From NCBI GenBank assembly GCA_035771175.1, contig CM069593.1, forward strand, positions 21,937,956 to 22,001,955: a stretch of DNA of 64,000 nucleotides. Direction: 5' to 3'. Both the position numbers and the translations under genes were made by a program. Under the pieces are notes generated by a model. That model was not told where the DNA came from and did not search any database. It saw only the letters and a list, made by a program, of their open reading frames with translations. This DNA is from Paratinospora sagittata. Its lineage: Eukaryota > Streptophyta > Magnoliopsida > Ranunculales > Menispermaceae. Shown in pieces: positions 22,684 through 43,739 of the stretch; the first letter of the stretch is position 1, and the number at the start of each line of letters is the position of its first letter.

Positions 22684-24808
22684 CTAGAGTAGATTCTAAA
22701 AGTGTATACACCACGTGGTGTATCTAAATATAAAAGAGTCGTCAATTGCATATTAAATTTCAAAAAACTTGGGTAGAGTATGATACCTTAAATATTTGGT
22801 TAACTATAACCCTAGTTAAAAAAAAAAAATCATGGTTAAATTGTATTACATTGCATTCGTGACTACAGGGGCATTACTTTGACTGTCGTGATTGTTATTT
22901 TACAAATTCATAATACATGATTATGATAATAGATTAGTCAAGGTAATGATAATAAAATAATTATTCTAATTGAGGTAGTCATGATCAATAAAATTAATAA
23001 GACTAATTTAAATTATGAGTTTGGTGATTATTAATAGTGTAGATGGTCCAGTCGTTATATTATTAAAAATAGAATAATTCATCACTTGCTCTCATCAGTA
23101 AAGCTTTTTTTTGCTTAAATATTTAAAATCGGCATTTAAACTATATATACTAATTAATATGATCTATATGTTTTGTTTTAATAATAAATGTCACATGCAA
23201 TGCATCATGCTCACTTACAAATTAATATACTTTAAATGATGATTAACTTATTATAATGTAAGTGACCATGAATAGTTGTACTATTATTGATAATGACTTA
23301 TCAATATTACGAATGTTCCATTACAATTTTATCAACGAAGACATGCACGCAATAACTTTCATGAAAGATACATACAAATAAAGATATATATAGTCAATAT
23401 ATAGTTATTGACTTATTTCAAAAGATCAATTTAATTTTTGTTAGCTATAAAACTAATAATATTCTTGGTTGGTTAAGTCCATTTCTTTTTTTCTTTTTTT
23501 TATTACTGATTTTTTAACACCCGTAAGGTTCGGACTCGAGCATTACAGAGACGTATTGGTTGGCCCTCCTAACAGAGACGGATAAATGAGAACATGGTCA
23601 GACTCTAGATTTGAACTTCAACTTTACTTATACTTAGTTCCTCAACTAACTAAGCTACCACTTATTAGTGGTTAAGTCGACTTCCACGTAACGACTAATC
23701 TTACCCAATGATAACTAATGGTGGAATTAATGCCTTTTTACTAAATGTAATTGGAAGGCACTCATCTGAAAAGAAAGTCTAAGTACCATTAATATTTTCC
23801 AGGCAATATTAATCTTGATCTCAATTAATGTGATAGTTTCATAATTAATGAGAAATAGGTCGTGTTAATAAATTAATTCCCATCTGTCTCTTTCGTTTTA
23901 TGTATTTATTTATTTGTAGAAAAGATTGCTTGGTATGATGAAGTCATCTATCTGGGTCAGGGTCACATTAAAGCCTTGAGGAAAGAAATTATATAGTAAT
24001 TAATATGACTATTCTATAATCATTAATACGTTGCTGTAGTGACTTTGACTAGTTTTAAAATTAATTACTGGAGCTTGGCTTTGCAATTGGAGTTTCTGGG
24101 TAATAATAATAATAATAATCATTATCGTTAATACCTTGTTAACAAAAACATTAAATATATCAAGGATAATGCTAAATAAACTCAAAATACAAACCACACT
24201 ATTTAATATTTTGATCACTTGAATTATACATGATCCCATCGATGATGCAGATGATGGCATCTAAGCCTAGTTTTTATTTTAAGTATTTTTTTTTTTAGTT
24301 TATTTATTAGCATTACCCAATCGTCAATGCATTATTACATTATTTAAAATTAAATAAAAATATTAGAAGCAATTTAGGGGTACATTAATGACTATATAGT
24401 TCTATCAACATCATTTTTTTCATAAAGAAAATTAATAAAAATGATTAGAATGAGGCAGTGAGGTGCACGTAATTAATCGTTGTGATCAGTTTTAGCTAGA
24501 GTTCTAAGACATTAATGATCAGTGCCTTGATTAATCTTCAATGAAACTGTAAAACAGGCAAATCAAATACGCATTTGAGGAAGGAAAACACTCTTCTTCT
24601 TTTTTGAGTGCTGATGTCAGATTTCTCTCACTTATTTATAAAGGGAGAAAATCAAACTCCTAACTTCAAATGAAGATGTCCGAATGCACGCTGTTGAAGC
24701 TAACTAATATTTGCAATTCAAAATCCTATTTGAGATACCAATACCGGTAGGTTAATGATTTTTTTTTCAATTACATTATAAAACATAATTAATTAATGAA
24801 ATACTATT
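22684..24808. other. AT-rich intergenic DNA, nothing recognised
   Basis: No coding region, RNA gene or repeat of note was recognised in this 2.1-kb stretch apart from short poly-T runs and an ATA run at 24101-24118. Confidence 0.5.
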
Positions 24809-27474
24809 TGTGACGCCCCGAAAATTATTTCATCTAGCCCATAACTCAATTGCATTTTGCCCAAACTCTATGTGTTGCCTTGATATGTTTGGTGTTTGTT
24901 TGATGGTTGTTTAATGTTTGTATAGTTGATGCTTGATAATGTATATAAATATGTACATTAAAAATTGTATATGAGTCATGTTAAATTAAAGTATAATGCA
25001 TATGTTATTATTTATGCATGGGCCCATTAAACCATGAATTGATATAGGTTAGGATTGATTGAATAAAATGATAAATGAGAATGAAAATTTGGTGTATTAA
25101 ATAGATTGGACATTTAAAATACATGAAAGCATGAGATTGGTTAAAGTACATGTGGTTAGTATGGGTAGTATGAGACCAACACATGTGAAGGTTGGTGAGT
25201 GCTAGAAAGTGAGGTGAGTGGAGGGAAAGGAAAAAAAAAAAAGAAGAGAAAGGAAAGAAGAAGAGAAAGAAAGAGGGAGTTGCTTGAAGAAAATTTCTAC
25301 AATGTTTTCATTAAAGAGCTGGATCTTTGGGATATACGGTTAGATTGAGCTCAAACATTGTCATTAAGTTCGTAGCTTATGGTTATTCATTCTGAGCGGT
25401 GGAGATCTTGATTAGAGGTTTCGTCTAAGAGATCTAACCTCTCAAACAAAGCTGGTCGGAAAGTTTGGATTTCTTGCGCCGTTTCGCTCAAACTTATAGA
25501 TCTCCTCAATCTACCGTTGGATGGATATTAGATTTGGGTATGTAGTTTGCAACTGATATTTCTGCATTCAGAACGGTGGAGATGTTTATGGTTAAATATG
25601 TTGTGTGATATAGTCATCTGAGTTCGAGTATTTGCCGCAGGAAAGGAGAAATTGTCTGATTAGAGACTTATTCATCAAAGATACTTATCTTTTCGGTCCA
25701 CCGTTGGATTGGACTGATATTTGGACAGAAGATTTGTTTCTTCACATACTTTAATCTGTACGGTTGATTTTGTGATTACATATTTCTGTTGGTAGATTGA
25801 TACATCTGAACAGAATATTAAATGAAGAATTGGAAGAGTTGCTTGTATTAGACCTAAATTTAGAATATGAACTTAAACCTTTCCAAATAGCTTGCATGTC
25901 AACTATGTTGACCTAGTTGCCATTGTTGATGAACCCAATGGTGCAAAATCAGTGATATACATGGCTGAACATGGTGACCTAGTGTAAATCGGCAATATGG
26001 CCTAAGTATGAAAATTTCATATTTTAGGGCTTTTGATGCTTTTGGCCTAGAATCATTGAATTGATGCAACTTATGTTTAATTAAGCATGATTAGGGTTGA
26101 TTATGCTACTGATTTGGTGGTTGTGACCATATCATGGGTTAGGCCTACTCGTGATCAAGTGACCCAATTTGGGTATGTTTATGCCTAAGGAATTGAAAAT
26201 CAGTATTTTTGATTAAAAGAATGGTTTATGTATGAGAACTATGCATTAGAGGCCTAAGTCATGTGATTTGATTTGAATGATGGGATTAGATGGGATTTAG
26301 GCCTATTGTCTATATGTGGGCTGATTTAGGGTTGATGTGTAATGTTTATGTGATTGAGCATAGAAATTGATGAATGTTTCAGGATCTTGATTGGGTTGAT
26401 TCGGTTTGGTAGTCGTGTGTGGTTAAATACTCTCGCAAGGCTTGGTTGTGAGTAGACTTCATTTATGATTATATATTTTATGTCATCATATCACTTATAT
26501 ATATTGTATGTTGAAAGCATGAATGTGTTCTAATGTTTTGAATGATGCATTGATTTGAGAAAATCTTATGACTTTGGTTGGGCTCATCTATCTGGCTAAT
26601 AGGGGGACTTAACCTTGTCATATAAGGGTTTTAAGAAAAGAAATATTTGGGGATGAGAACGGTACGGTGAAATAGACGTGCACTAGTAACCCCAAATAAA
26701 CATGATTGATGTCAACGGTACGGTGAAATAGACGTGCACTAGTAACCCAAATGCATGTGGAATGTGGATTCAAATTGATAAGCTTTTACTTGCATCGAAC
26801 TTATTATAAATGCTTGATATATATATAATTATGAGCTTTTAATCATGCTACACATTGACATGCATACACGATATTTATTAATGAGTATTGATAGCATATT
26901 TGAATTCTATTCACTGGGCACCGTTGGCTCATCCTCATTTTCCTCTTTCAGGTCCTTCTATCACGAATAAGGGTAAAGGAGTAGTCATATCTTGAGGGCC
27001 TTGCCTGCGAGAGAATCCAAGGCCTCGATGTGAGTTGAGAGGCATTTTGATTGATCTGTGTTTTAAATTATGATGTATTATATTTTAGACTATGTAATTA
27101 TAACATTTACCACATTGTAGTATGGGTGAGTTGGGACTTGTTAGATAGACCATGTGGGCATATGACAGTTTTTATTTGTACCCACAATTTTGGACTTTAT
27201 GTGTATGTCAGTATTGATGGACTGTAGGGATTATGACGATTTTATTTATGGTTCATTTTTATGGAGTATCTCTTGTCTTAGATGATTAATACGGTTGGTA
27301 GTTTTGTTTAGAACATTTTTATATTATGTCGTTATTTGGGATAAGGCTCGTAGGGTCTCAACCACCTCACGGAGGTTGAGAAGTGGTTGGAGATGCTTAT
27401 GTCAGGCGTCCGGCCCCGGCATTCTGTACACCATTCCTTGCAGAGTTAGTGGCCCGGGGTGCAGGGTCGCCACA
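24809..27474 (+). mobile_element. Solo LTR of a Ty3/gypsy-type element (2.67 kb)
   Basis: Starts TGTGACGCCCCGAAAATT and ends GGGTCGCCACA, flanked on both sides by CTATT (24804-24808 and 27475-27479), a perfect 5-bp target duplication. It has no interior coding sequence, primer site or second LTR, as expected after recombination between two LTRs. A 35-bp motif containing AACGGTACGGTGAAATAGAC occurs twice, at about 26650 and 26715. The end contains GTCCGGCCCCGG. Orientation cannot be fixed without the interior. Confidence 0.87.
26650..26752. repeat. Two copies of a roughly 35-bp motif in the solo LTR
   Basis: AACGGTACGGTGAAATAGAC followed by GTGCACTAGTAACCC appears twice about 65 bp apart. Confidence 0.85.
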
Positions 27475-27636
27475 CTATTCATACAAATTAATTAATAGTC
27501 CAAGCTCTCCTATATCTTAAACCTCTCTCATTTCTTTAATTTTATTTTCTACACATAATAAGCTCACAGGTCACCATTACAATAAAAATAAAAATAAAAC
27601 ATTAAAAGAAAAATATAAGATTTTCACATCAAAAAG

Positions 27637-29455
27637 GGGTTTTTTACATGATTACCCTTCAAAAAAAGAATAATTTCACAAATGCCATCCCCTCAAAAAT
27701 AATGTCACATTTGCCACATTTTACTGTTCACTGCACAGTCAGCGCGCCAAACAAGCGTCACGCCGGCGTCCAGGTGGCATTTTAAGAAAGGCGTCTTTCA
27801 TATATTTTTTTTAAGTGAAGGGAAGGCGCCCCTTCACAATTTTTTTTTTTAAGGTAAAGGGAAGGCGTCTTTTGAAAAGACGCATTCCCTTTACGTCTTT
27901 TTTTTACAAGTGTAAGGGAAGGCGTCTTTTGAAAAGATGTCTTCCCTTGCAAGTTTTTATTTTATTTTAAGGGAAGGCGTCGCCTTCCCTTAAACCCTAC
28001 ATCCCAGTTTTCCCATTTGGTGCCTTGACCATTTGTTTCCGTTTCAGGACCATTTGTTCTCCGTCGGTGCGTTGTCCGGCGATCGTGTTCTCCGGCCACT
28101 TCGTGACAGGTTAGTGGTTTCTTCGTCGTTAAGGCCTTGTTGATTGTTATTCTAGATCACGACAAACCAAGCATTACAGTTTTAGGGCACCTTTACTAAT
28201 TTTTTGTTGAGAAGAGGTTCTCACGCTTGAAATGCTTTTGTGATGATTCATGAAATGAAGAGAGAAGGTAGATCTTGTACCCGTTGCGTCTCTTTTACAG
28301 AAATTTCTCTGTAAAACAGAAATGTCGCTTCTGCGACTTCTAGAAATAATTTTTGTTGGAGAATGCTTGTGAGCTTAACAAACGTCTTCTTTTTGGAACA
28401 CCCTCAGATTCATTGGTGTTCGAATGCTTGTTCTTAATGATTCTGAAAGTTGACTGGTAGGCGATGTTCGGAATGGGCTGGACATAAATAAAGGAACAAT
28501 AGCTACAGTGGAGAGATGACTTTTCATGGTTTCAGTAGTTATTCTATTGTTTTAATGTTGTAATTAGTGGTCTAGGAAAGTTTTCATGAATTATTTCGTA
28601 AACTGAAAGTGGGACGTGCTGAAAGTGGTCGGCTTAAAAAAAACCACGTGGTTTGGCTTCGGTGAGGATGAACAGTTTAGAAAAAGCTTATGTTCTTTAT
28701 TTAAACTTGAATTCAGGATGGGGGTCCAAAAATTGAACCGGACATGGGAATGGGATTCGATCGACTCCGGGGGATCGGGGGAGGATAGTGGGACGTGCTG
28801 AAAGTGGTCGGCTTAAAAAAAACCACGTGGTTTGGCTTCGGTGAGGTCTAACAGTTTAGAAAAAGCTTATGTTTTTGATTTAAACTTAAATTCGGGATGG
28901 GGGTCCAAAAATTCAACCGGACATGGGAATGAGATTTTGTCGACTCCGGGGGATCGAGGGAGGATAGTGGGACGTGCTGAAAGTGGTCTGGTGAAAAAAA
29001 ACCAAGTGGTTTGGATTCGGTGAGGTTGAACAGTTTAGTAATAACTTTGAATAAAACTTTAATTTTTCATTCATTTAAAAAAAAAATTATAAAGGGAAGA
29101 CGTCTTTTCAAAAGACGCATTCCCTTCAGTTAAAAAAAAATAGCGTTGAAAAGACGCCTTCTCTTCAGCTAAAAAAAAACTTTGAAGGGAAAAAAATTTA
29201 CGCCTTCCCTTGCACAAATTTTTTAAGTGGAAGGGAATGCGTCTTTTCCCTTCACAATTTTTTTTTTTATAGTGGAAGGAAATGCGTCTTTTTACCTTTC
29301 ACTTAAAAAAATTCCACCTCCGCGCCGACGTGGCGCGTTGACTGTGTGATGACTGTGCAGTGAACAGTAAAATGTGGCAAATGTAACATTATTTTTAAAG
29401 GGATGACATTTGTGAAATTATTATTGTTTTGAAGGGTAATCATGTAAAAACGCCC
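27637..29455. mobile_element. Non-autonomous Mutator-like element (1.82 kb) with 9-bp duplication
   Basis: Inverted ends of about 115-130 bp. The left begins GGGTTTTTTACATGATTACC and the reverse complement of the right begins GGGCGTTTTTACATGATTAC. Both continue through TTTGCCACATTTTACTGTTC and CACTGCACAGTCA. Both flanks carry ATCAAAAAG (27628-27636 and 29456-29464), a perfect 9-bp target duplication typical of Mutator-like elements. There is no transposase. The interior has GAAGGCGTCTTTTGAAAAGACG palindromic words, a 179-bp tandem repeat, and a GC-richer stretch at 28010-28135 that might be captured host sequence. Confidence 0.9.
28611..29037. repeat. 179-bp tandem repeat inside the Mutator-like element
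   Basis: GGGACGTGCTGAAAGTGGTC begins at 28611, 28790 and 28969, giving two full units and a shorter third. Each unit contains a CCACGTGG palindrome (CCAAGTGG in the third). Short open frames across it look incidental. Confidence 0.88.
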
Positions 29456-29464
29456 ATCAAAAAG

Positions 29465-30032
29465 CCTCAACTTCTTTAGTCAATTGACTGGAAATTTTAA
29501 ACCCCTTTTTCCCATATTTTTCTTCTGTTATTCTATTAAATTGTTTATACTTTCTAAATAATATAAAGGAGGTGAGAGATCAGAATATAAAAACCTTGTT
29601 AAATAGCCATTTCATTTTATGATTTTTTTATATTTTAATATTAAAAAAAATTAATGACCACAAATCCTAATTTTCTGGTGCAAAGACCATTTCAAAATTT
29701 TCAATTTGTGCTTTATTGACTTGTAGTGGAGGTTGGTAGCTGCAGTCGTGACACGTACCACATGCCGATTTAATTTACCATACAGTCGGGTGGTGCCTTA
29801 CTCGGCCAGTCATCTGCATTGACTTTGACCATCATGGATACCAAACTCGTTTATTTTATATTCCGCACTGATTGAGATGACGCATGTGTGACGTTGCAGA
29901 ACCGTTTCCTACCGCAAGTTTTCCGTTGCTTTCCTTCCATTGGCTATACTTGGGCTGGAAAGCCCAAGCCCATTAGTCTACTTTATGTAAGACTGTAATT
30001 GGCATTTTTTCTTTTCTTTTTTTTTCTCACAT
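29465..30032. other. AT-rich spacer between two Mutator-like elements
   Basis: No gene or repeat recognised. The stretch 29720-29990 is less AT-rich but shows no coding pattern I know. Confidence 0.45.
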
Positions 30033-30041
30033 TTTATTGAT

Positions 30042-31092
30042 GGATCCAGTTATTTTCACTTACTCTTTCCTATCTTTTCACCCACTTACTCTTTTTACGC
30101 ACATACAAATTTAAAATTAATCATTTCATCTATCTTTACTCACCTAAATTCTAATTCTACCCTTCTCACCCCAAGGCCCTCTCTCTCTCGTTTCTTTTCT
30201 TCTCTTCACCATTGATTCACCATTTCTTCACGATTTTCAATCATTCAAAGGATTAGAACACCGTTAACATTTGCGAGCAACAATATCGTGAAATCTTGCC
30301 AAAAAATTGGGTTATTTCTGGTTTTTAAGGCTTCGAACTCAAAGTGATTCAAGTACAATCTTTGACCACAAATTGATAAGTAAATCATGATATTTACATG
30401 TTATAAGTTGATTTCAATGCTACATTTTTGTATTAAAATATTTTTTGGCAAAAAAATGGATGAAAATGGTGGAATGAGGAGGCGAAAATGGGTTCCAGAA
30501 ATCCATTCCGCTCGCTTGAATCTTAAACGTCCGACTCACCAGAGTCGAACATTTCTTTTTATGTTCGACCACTATTATTCGGGCATAAAGAGATGTGTCT
30601 GACCCTATTGGGTCGAACAATACATTTTTTATTTTTGATTTTTATTTTTATTTCTGTCCGACTCTGATGGGCTGAACAGAGGAGATATGTTCAACCTGTT
30701 AGGGTCGAACAGACTTCATTCTGTCCGCCCACACAAGGTCGGACACGCCCAATCCGAGGGCAATTTTTATGAGTTTTGAAACTCATTTTCGTCCCCCTTT
30801 TATCTTCGATTTTAGGTATGTTTTTATAAAAAAAACACTTCAAAAGGGTGAAAATGATAGAAATGTATGCTTTTGATTTGAAAAATACAAAAAAATGACA
30901 AGATTACAAATTGAGATGAGTTGGAGAGTTGGAGGGTTTAGGGTATAGAGTGGGTGGATAGAGAGAGATGAGAGAGTTTAAGAGATTTAATATTTGTCTT
31001 TTTTGATAACTTCACATGAGATTTTTTTTGTCTTTTTAATTTTTAGATGAGGCGGGTGAAAAGATAAATGGTGGGTAAAAATAGTTGTACCC
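30042..31092. mobile_element. Non-autonomous Mutator-like element, family copy A (1.05 kb)
   Basis: The left end GGATCCAGTTATTTTCACTT and the reverse complement of the right end GGTACAACTATTTTTACCCA form imperfect inverted repeats of about 45 bp that include ATCTTTTCACCC. The flanks are TTTATTGAT at 30033-30041 and 31093-31101, a perfect 9-bp duplication. There is no transposase. The interior matches another copy at 41786-42850, sharing TCAATCATTCAAAGG and runs of GTCGAAC/GTTCGACC words. A 71-residue frame at 30387-30602 lies inside and is not supported as a gene. Confidence 0.87.
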
Positions 31093-31119
31093 TTTATTGA
31101 TATACATACCTAAAAATTT

Positions 31120-31258
31120 GGTGCTGCTAAAATCACCCACCATTTACTCTTTGTCAACCCACCTGAGTTAAATTTTATGATGGGTTAAGAGAGTGGGTGG
31201 GTTAAGAGAATGGGTGGGTGTACAAAGAGTAAATGGTTGGATGATTTTAGTAGCCATC
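31120..31258. mobile_element. Short MITE related to the Mutator-like family (139 bp)
   Basis: Inverted ends of about 45 bp (GGTGCTGCTAAAATCACCCA and, inverted, GATGGCTACTAAAATCATCC) share the ACCATTTACTCTTTGT word seen in the larger family. The flanks TAAAAATTT (31111-31119) and AAAAAATTT (31259-31267) are near-matching 9-bp duplications. Confidence 0.75.
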
Positions 31259-31267
31259 AAAAAATTT

Positions 31268-32427
31268 TAGGGTGGTCATCCTACCTTCCAACCTGAAGCT
31301 TTTGGGTTAGATTGAATTTGGTTTAAAATTTTGTAACCCAATCTTGTTTAAGTTGAATCAAGATTTATAATTAACCAAAACTAACCCGAACCGACTCAAA
31401 CTAATAAAAAATAATAAGTATTACTCTTTATTCATTATTTTCGTCATAAACACTTACTATGATTGAATTAATTAACATGTTATGATGTAAATAATATAAA
31501 AAAAATCATCATATTATTTATAATCTATAAATATATTAAATAGATTATGTAATTTTATAATTAATATATTAATAAACTAACCCAACCAGACTCAAACTAA
31601 CTCGAAGTTGTTGTGTTAGATTGATATTTGATCGAAACTCAATCAAACTCAACCCATGAACAGCCCTACTCAAACATATATCCATGCACACTTACAAGGT
31701 GGTGCCTTGTACCACTACATGAAAAAAAAAAAAAAAACAAAGGAAGAAAATAAGGTATGGGTTTGGGTATAACTTTTTTTTATCGTAAAAACATTTCTTA
31801 TTGGTAAAATACTTAACTATTTAAAAAATTGTGATGTTTATATTGTATCAATATTTAACTATTATAATTGGGAACTTGATGTAGGAGTTTAAGATTAACT
31901 AAGAACCATTTTTTAAAAAATAGATATAGGAAGATTAACTGACCAGTTTTCAGTCAGTTGTGGAATATATCATTTGCTTATATATATACAACATGGCTCC
32001 TCTGATTACATGAAACACAATAAATTAAAGAACATAGTAGATGGAATTAAATCAAAATAGAAGCTAATAAAAACAAGAACAAAAGAGAATGATGTTCTTC
32101 TGAAGCATTCCATGGCAAAACAGAAACCCCAAACACATTTTTTTTTCTTTTCTTCTCATCATTTGGGAGCTTCAAAGCAACTATATTATGCCCAACAAGA
32201 GATTACATGGCTTCAAGCTTTACATTGATTTATGGAGCTGAATAACTAATCTATGAATCATTCAAAAGAATGGCTCGAGAAGAGCATAACGCAAACCCGC
32301 TCATCAGAACTTCATCTTACTGAGCAAGAATGGCTTTATTCCTTCTTTCCATTTCCATGAGCTTCTTGAGCTCTTTTCTTTATCTATCAATCTTGTTAAC
32401 TAGTTGGAAATCAGATGAAATTTTGGC
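31268..32427. other. 3' flank of carboxypeptidase gene
   Basis: AT-rich DNA with no gene recognised. Transcription of the minus-strand carboxypeptidase gene should end within the first few hundred bases below 32428. No poly(A) signal was assigned. Confidence 0.5.
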
Positions 32428-40780
<8,353 letters not shown>

Positions 40781-41070
40781 TGTTGAATTTGTAATAATCT
40801 AAATTATATAATATTAGAGTTAGAGTCTAATTAGGATTTGAGAATTGTGTCTAATTAGAAATTTAAGTTAGTGTTTGAGTAGACTTGCTTATAGTATTAG
40901 GATTACAAGTTGTTTAGAAATTGTGATTGGTGATTATAAATACACCATGCATATAGTAGGTTGTAATATATAAGTTTATGAAAAATAAAGAATTAATGAT
41001 TTAGATCCAACATCAGGCTCGTTCCTGACTTATTAATCCCCTCACTCCCTAAGGTGAGGTATTGACAACA
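40781..41070 (+). mobile_element. Possible solo Copia-type LTR (290 bp)
   Basis: Begins TGTTGAATTTGTAATAATC and ends TATTGACAACA, the TGTTG...CAACA ends usual for plant Copia LTRs. It has a TATAAATACACC promoter-like word at about 40937. No matching 5-bp target duplication is seen (TCAAG on the left, GTTGA on the right). Confidence 0.5.
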
Positions 41071-41785
41071 GTTGAATTTAAAACCTTTGGGTTCTAAAGT
41101 TATTTTTTTATCAACTACACCAACTCCATGTTAATAGTTATTTAAATATTATTGCATTCCTATGATCTTTCAATTTTAGTTTTGAAAAAAAATTATGAGA
41201 ATTATTTTTTTGTCTTTTTATACATGTTATTTTTAAGTTTTTTTTATAACAAAAAAGAAGAATAGAAGAATTTTAAATTATAAAAGCCCAAAAATGTAGG
41301 AGACGTAGGTGCTAAAAATGAAATTAGTTTAAAGATAAACTAAAAGTAATATTTTCTAATACCATAAGTAATATTTTTAAATATTGTAAGTAATGTTTTA
41401 TTAAGGGTATCTTTAGCAAAAATAACAAAAAGGCTTCATTGTCAACTATTAAGTATACATAGACAATTAGACATTTATAAAATAATAATTTTAAAATTTA
41501 GACAAAATAGATAGCTTTTTTTTATTATTTAATTGACAAAATACATAGCTAGTTTCAGTTAAACGTGTATATATATAGACAAAGAAATATATTATAATCG
41601 CACTAAATACAAGTTATTGTTTGTACCACATTGTTTTGTAATTTCTATAGTAAGCCCTTATAATTTAGCCCAATTGTAAGTCCACCAGTGAAACTTATGA
41701 ATAATGGGGAATGTACAAGGCCCGAAAGGTTGTGGGCTATTAATTGGTTAAATGGTAATGTGCAAGGCTTTGGTAATAACGAAAG
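41071..41785. other. AT-rich spacer
   Basis: No gene recognised. The stretch 41180-41560 is almost pure A/T. Confidence 0.45.
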
Positions 41786-42850
41786 GGTTCAGCTAAATCC
41801 ATCCACTTTTTCTTCTTTGTCCACTCACTTGCTATCTTCATTTACCAAAAATTTTAAAATCAAACAATCTCTTTCTCTTCAACCACCTAAATTTTCATTT
41901 TGCCCCTCTCATTTTTATCCTCCTCAAACTCCAACGCTCCCCTCCTATCTTGTTTCTTCTTCTTTCTTATCCATTGATTCATCAAGTTTTTCAATCATTC
42001 AAAGGGTTATGACAACATTCGAAAGGTTTGTGAGCAATAACCTATCAAAATCTTGCAAAAAAAAATCGAGTTATTTCAGGTTTTCGAGGTGTCCAACTCA
42101 AATCGGTTCAAGTCAAATCTTAAATCTTAAATCGGTAAATAAAACTTGATTTTTACATGTTCTAAGTGGATTTCAATGTGTTGTTGGATTTGAATGTTTT
42201 TTTGCAAAAAAAATGGGTAAAAATGGAGGAATGATGCGGCGAAAATGGGTTCTCGCAACCCATTTCAGCGTCGTATTTGTACACGTCTGACGCTGGTGAG
42301 TCGAACAGTTCGATTTATGTGCGACCAAGATAGGTCGAACATAAGCAGGTCTGTTCGACCCATTAGGGTCAGACAATATATTTTTTTAGTTTTTTTTTTA
42401 ATTTTTCTTTTTTGTCCGACCCTGATAGGTTTCACAAAGGAGATATGTCAGACCTATTAGGACCGGATAGACCTTGTTCTGTCCACCCACACAAGGTTGA
42501 ACATGCTTAATCTGGGGCGATTTTTTTGGATTTAGAAACCCATTTTCTCCCCCTTTTTTCTTAGATTTTGGGTATGTTTTTGCAAAAAACAAAATAGTGA
42601 AAATTGTGGAAGTGTATGCTTTTGATTCGAAAAATACAAAAAAAATGACAAGATTGAAAATTAAGATAAGTTGGAGAGTTGAAGGGTTGAAAGGTTTAGG
42701 GCAGAGAATGGATGGGTGAAGAGAGGAGAGGGTTTAAGGGAGGTTTATTAATGTCTTTTTTGGTAATTTCACATGAGAGCTTTTTGTTTCTTCAATTTTT
42801 TGATCAGGTAGGTGAACAAAGAGTAAAGGGCATGTGGATTTAGCTGGACC
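41786..42850. mobile_element. Non-autonomous Mutator-like element, family copy B (about 1.07 kb)
   Basis: The inverted ends GGTTCAGCTAAATCCATCCA and, from the right, GGTCCAGCTAAATCCACATG are about 45 bp long and include CTTTGT(C/T)CAC. The interior aligns with copy A at 30042-31092 over most of its length, including TCAATCATTCAAAGG and the GTTCGACC/GGTCGAAC words. A 9-bp duplication is not recoverable (left TAACGAAAG, right TAATTGAAT). Confidence 0.78.
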
Positions 42851-42857
42851 CTAATTG

Positions 42858-43078
42858 AATATACGTGCATGATGGCACGTGGACTTGATTTATAATGAAG
42901 AAGAAATGAAATATATAATTAATAAATGAAATAAACAAACAAATATGTTTGTGAAGATATTTGAACACAAGACCTCTAGAATAAAACTACTCATATACTA
43001 TGTCAGAAACTACTAAACCTAAAAGTTGTAGTGGTCAGATAAGGACTCAACTCTTTATATCAAGCGAAGATAGATAAA
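42858..43078 (-). repeat. TRIM-like or LTR remnant, related to 60365-60640
   Basis: Shares GGACTTGATTTATAATGAAG, a TTTGAACA(C/T)AAGACCT word and an ACTATGT(C/T)AGAAACTACT word with 60431-60640. The ACTATGTTAGAAAC junction looks like an antisense primer site (GATACCA) next to an LTR start TGTTAG. Confidence 0.5.
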
Positions 43079-43739
43079 TATTAATAATAAGAGGATATAG
43101 CCTAGGTAGCTTTTTATTTTAAAAAAAGTCTGTAATACACTTAGCCGCCTAGAAGCATTTCTTTCTTTTTTTTACTTCTCCTACAGCTTTGTGGACTTAG
43201 CAATTTTTGGCTCTTCTTGGATACTTCTTTCTCCACGTTTTTATTAAACCCCCAAATCGCACAACTGTGAAATCGCACAAAACAAATCACCCTCAAATTG
43301 CGGGAGCTCCAAATCGCACAAACCAAATCACTTGACATCCACTAGATCACTCAACTCTATCTCCACTTGATCTCTTGCTCAATCTCCGTTGCGACTCTCT
43401 GCTTCTCCTACGACTTAGAAAAGTTTCTACCCATTTGAGGTTTGATCATTTTTTTCTCTCCAGTCTCCAATACAATTTTTTTTTAGGTTTTTTTTTTTCG
43501 TTGTTCTCTGTTTCTTTCTGCTTCTCAACTTATTATCATTTTTTGAGTTTTTATAGATTCAGAGAGAGGGAGACCGAGGGTGAGGGCGAGAACCAAGACA
43601 AGTGGACAACAATATTTCTGGCTTCGAAGACCGTTGTCCATTGTGTTAACGTTTGGTGGTGATTCCTTCCCCCTTCAAGCTCCTTGCTTTCTTCGCAAAT
43701 CCCTCGATTTGGTGTGTTGATTTTCTTTTTTTTTTCTTT

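Noticed and set aside
28616..29023. Two similar short frames containing Gly/Ser-rich sequence
   Set aside because: They are the same 179-bp repeat read in different frames inside a Mutator-like element, so they are chance frames.
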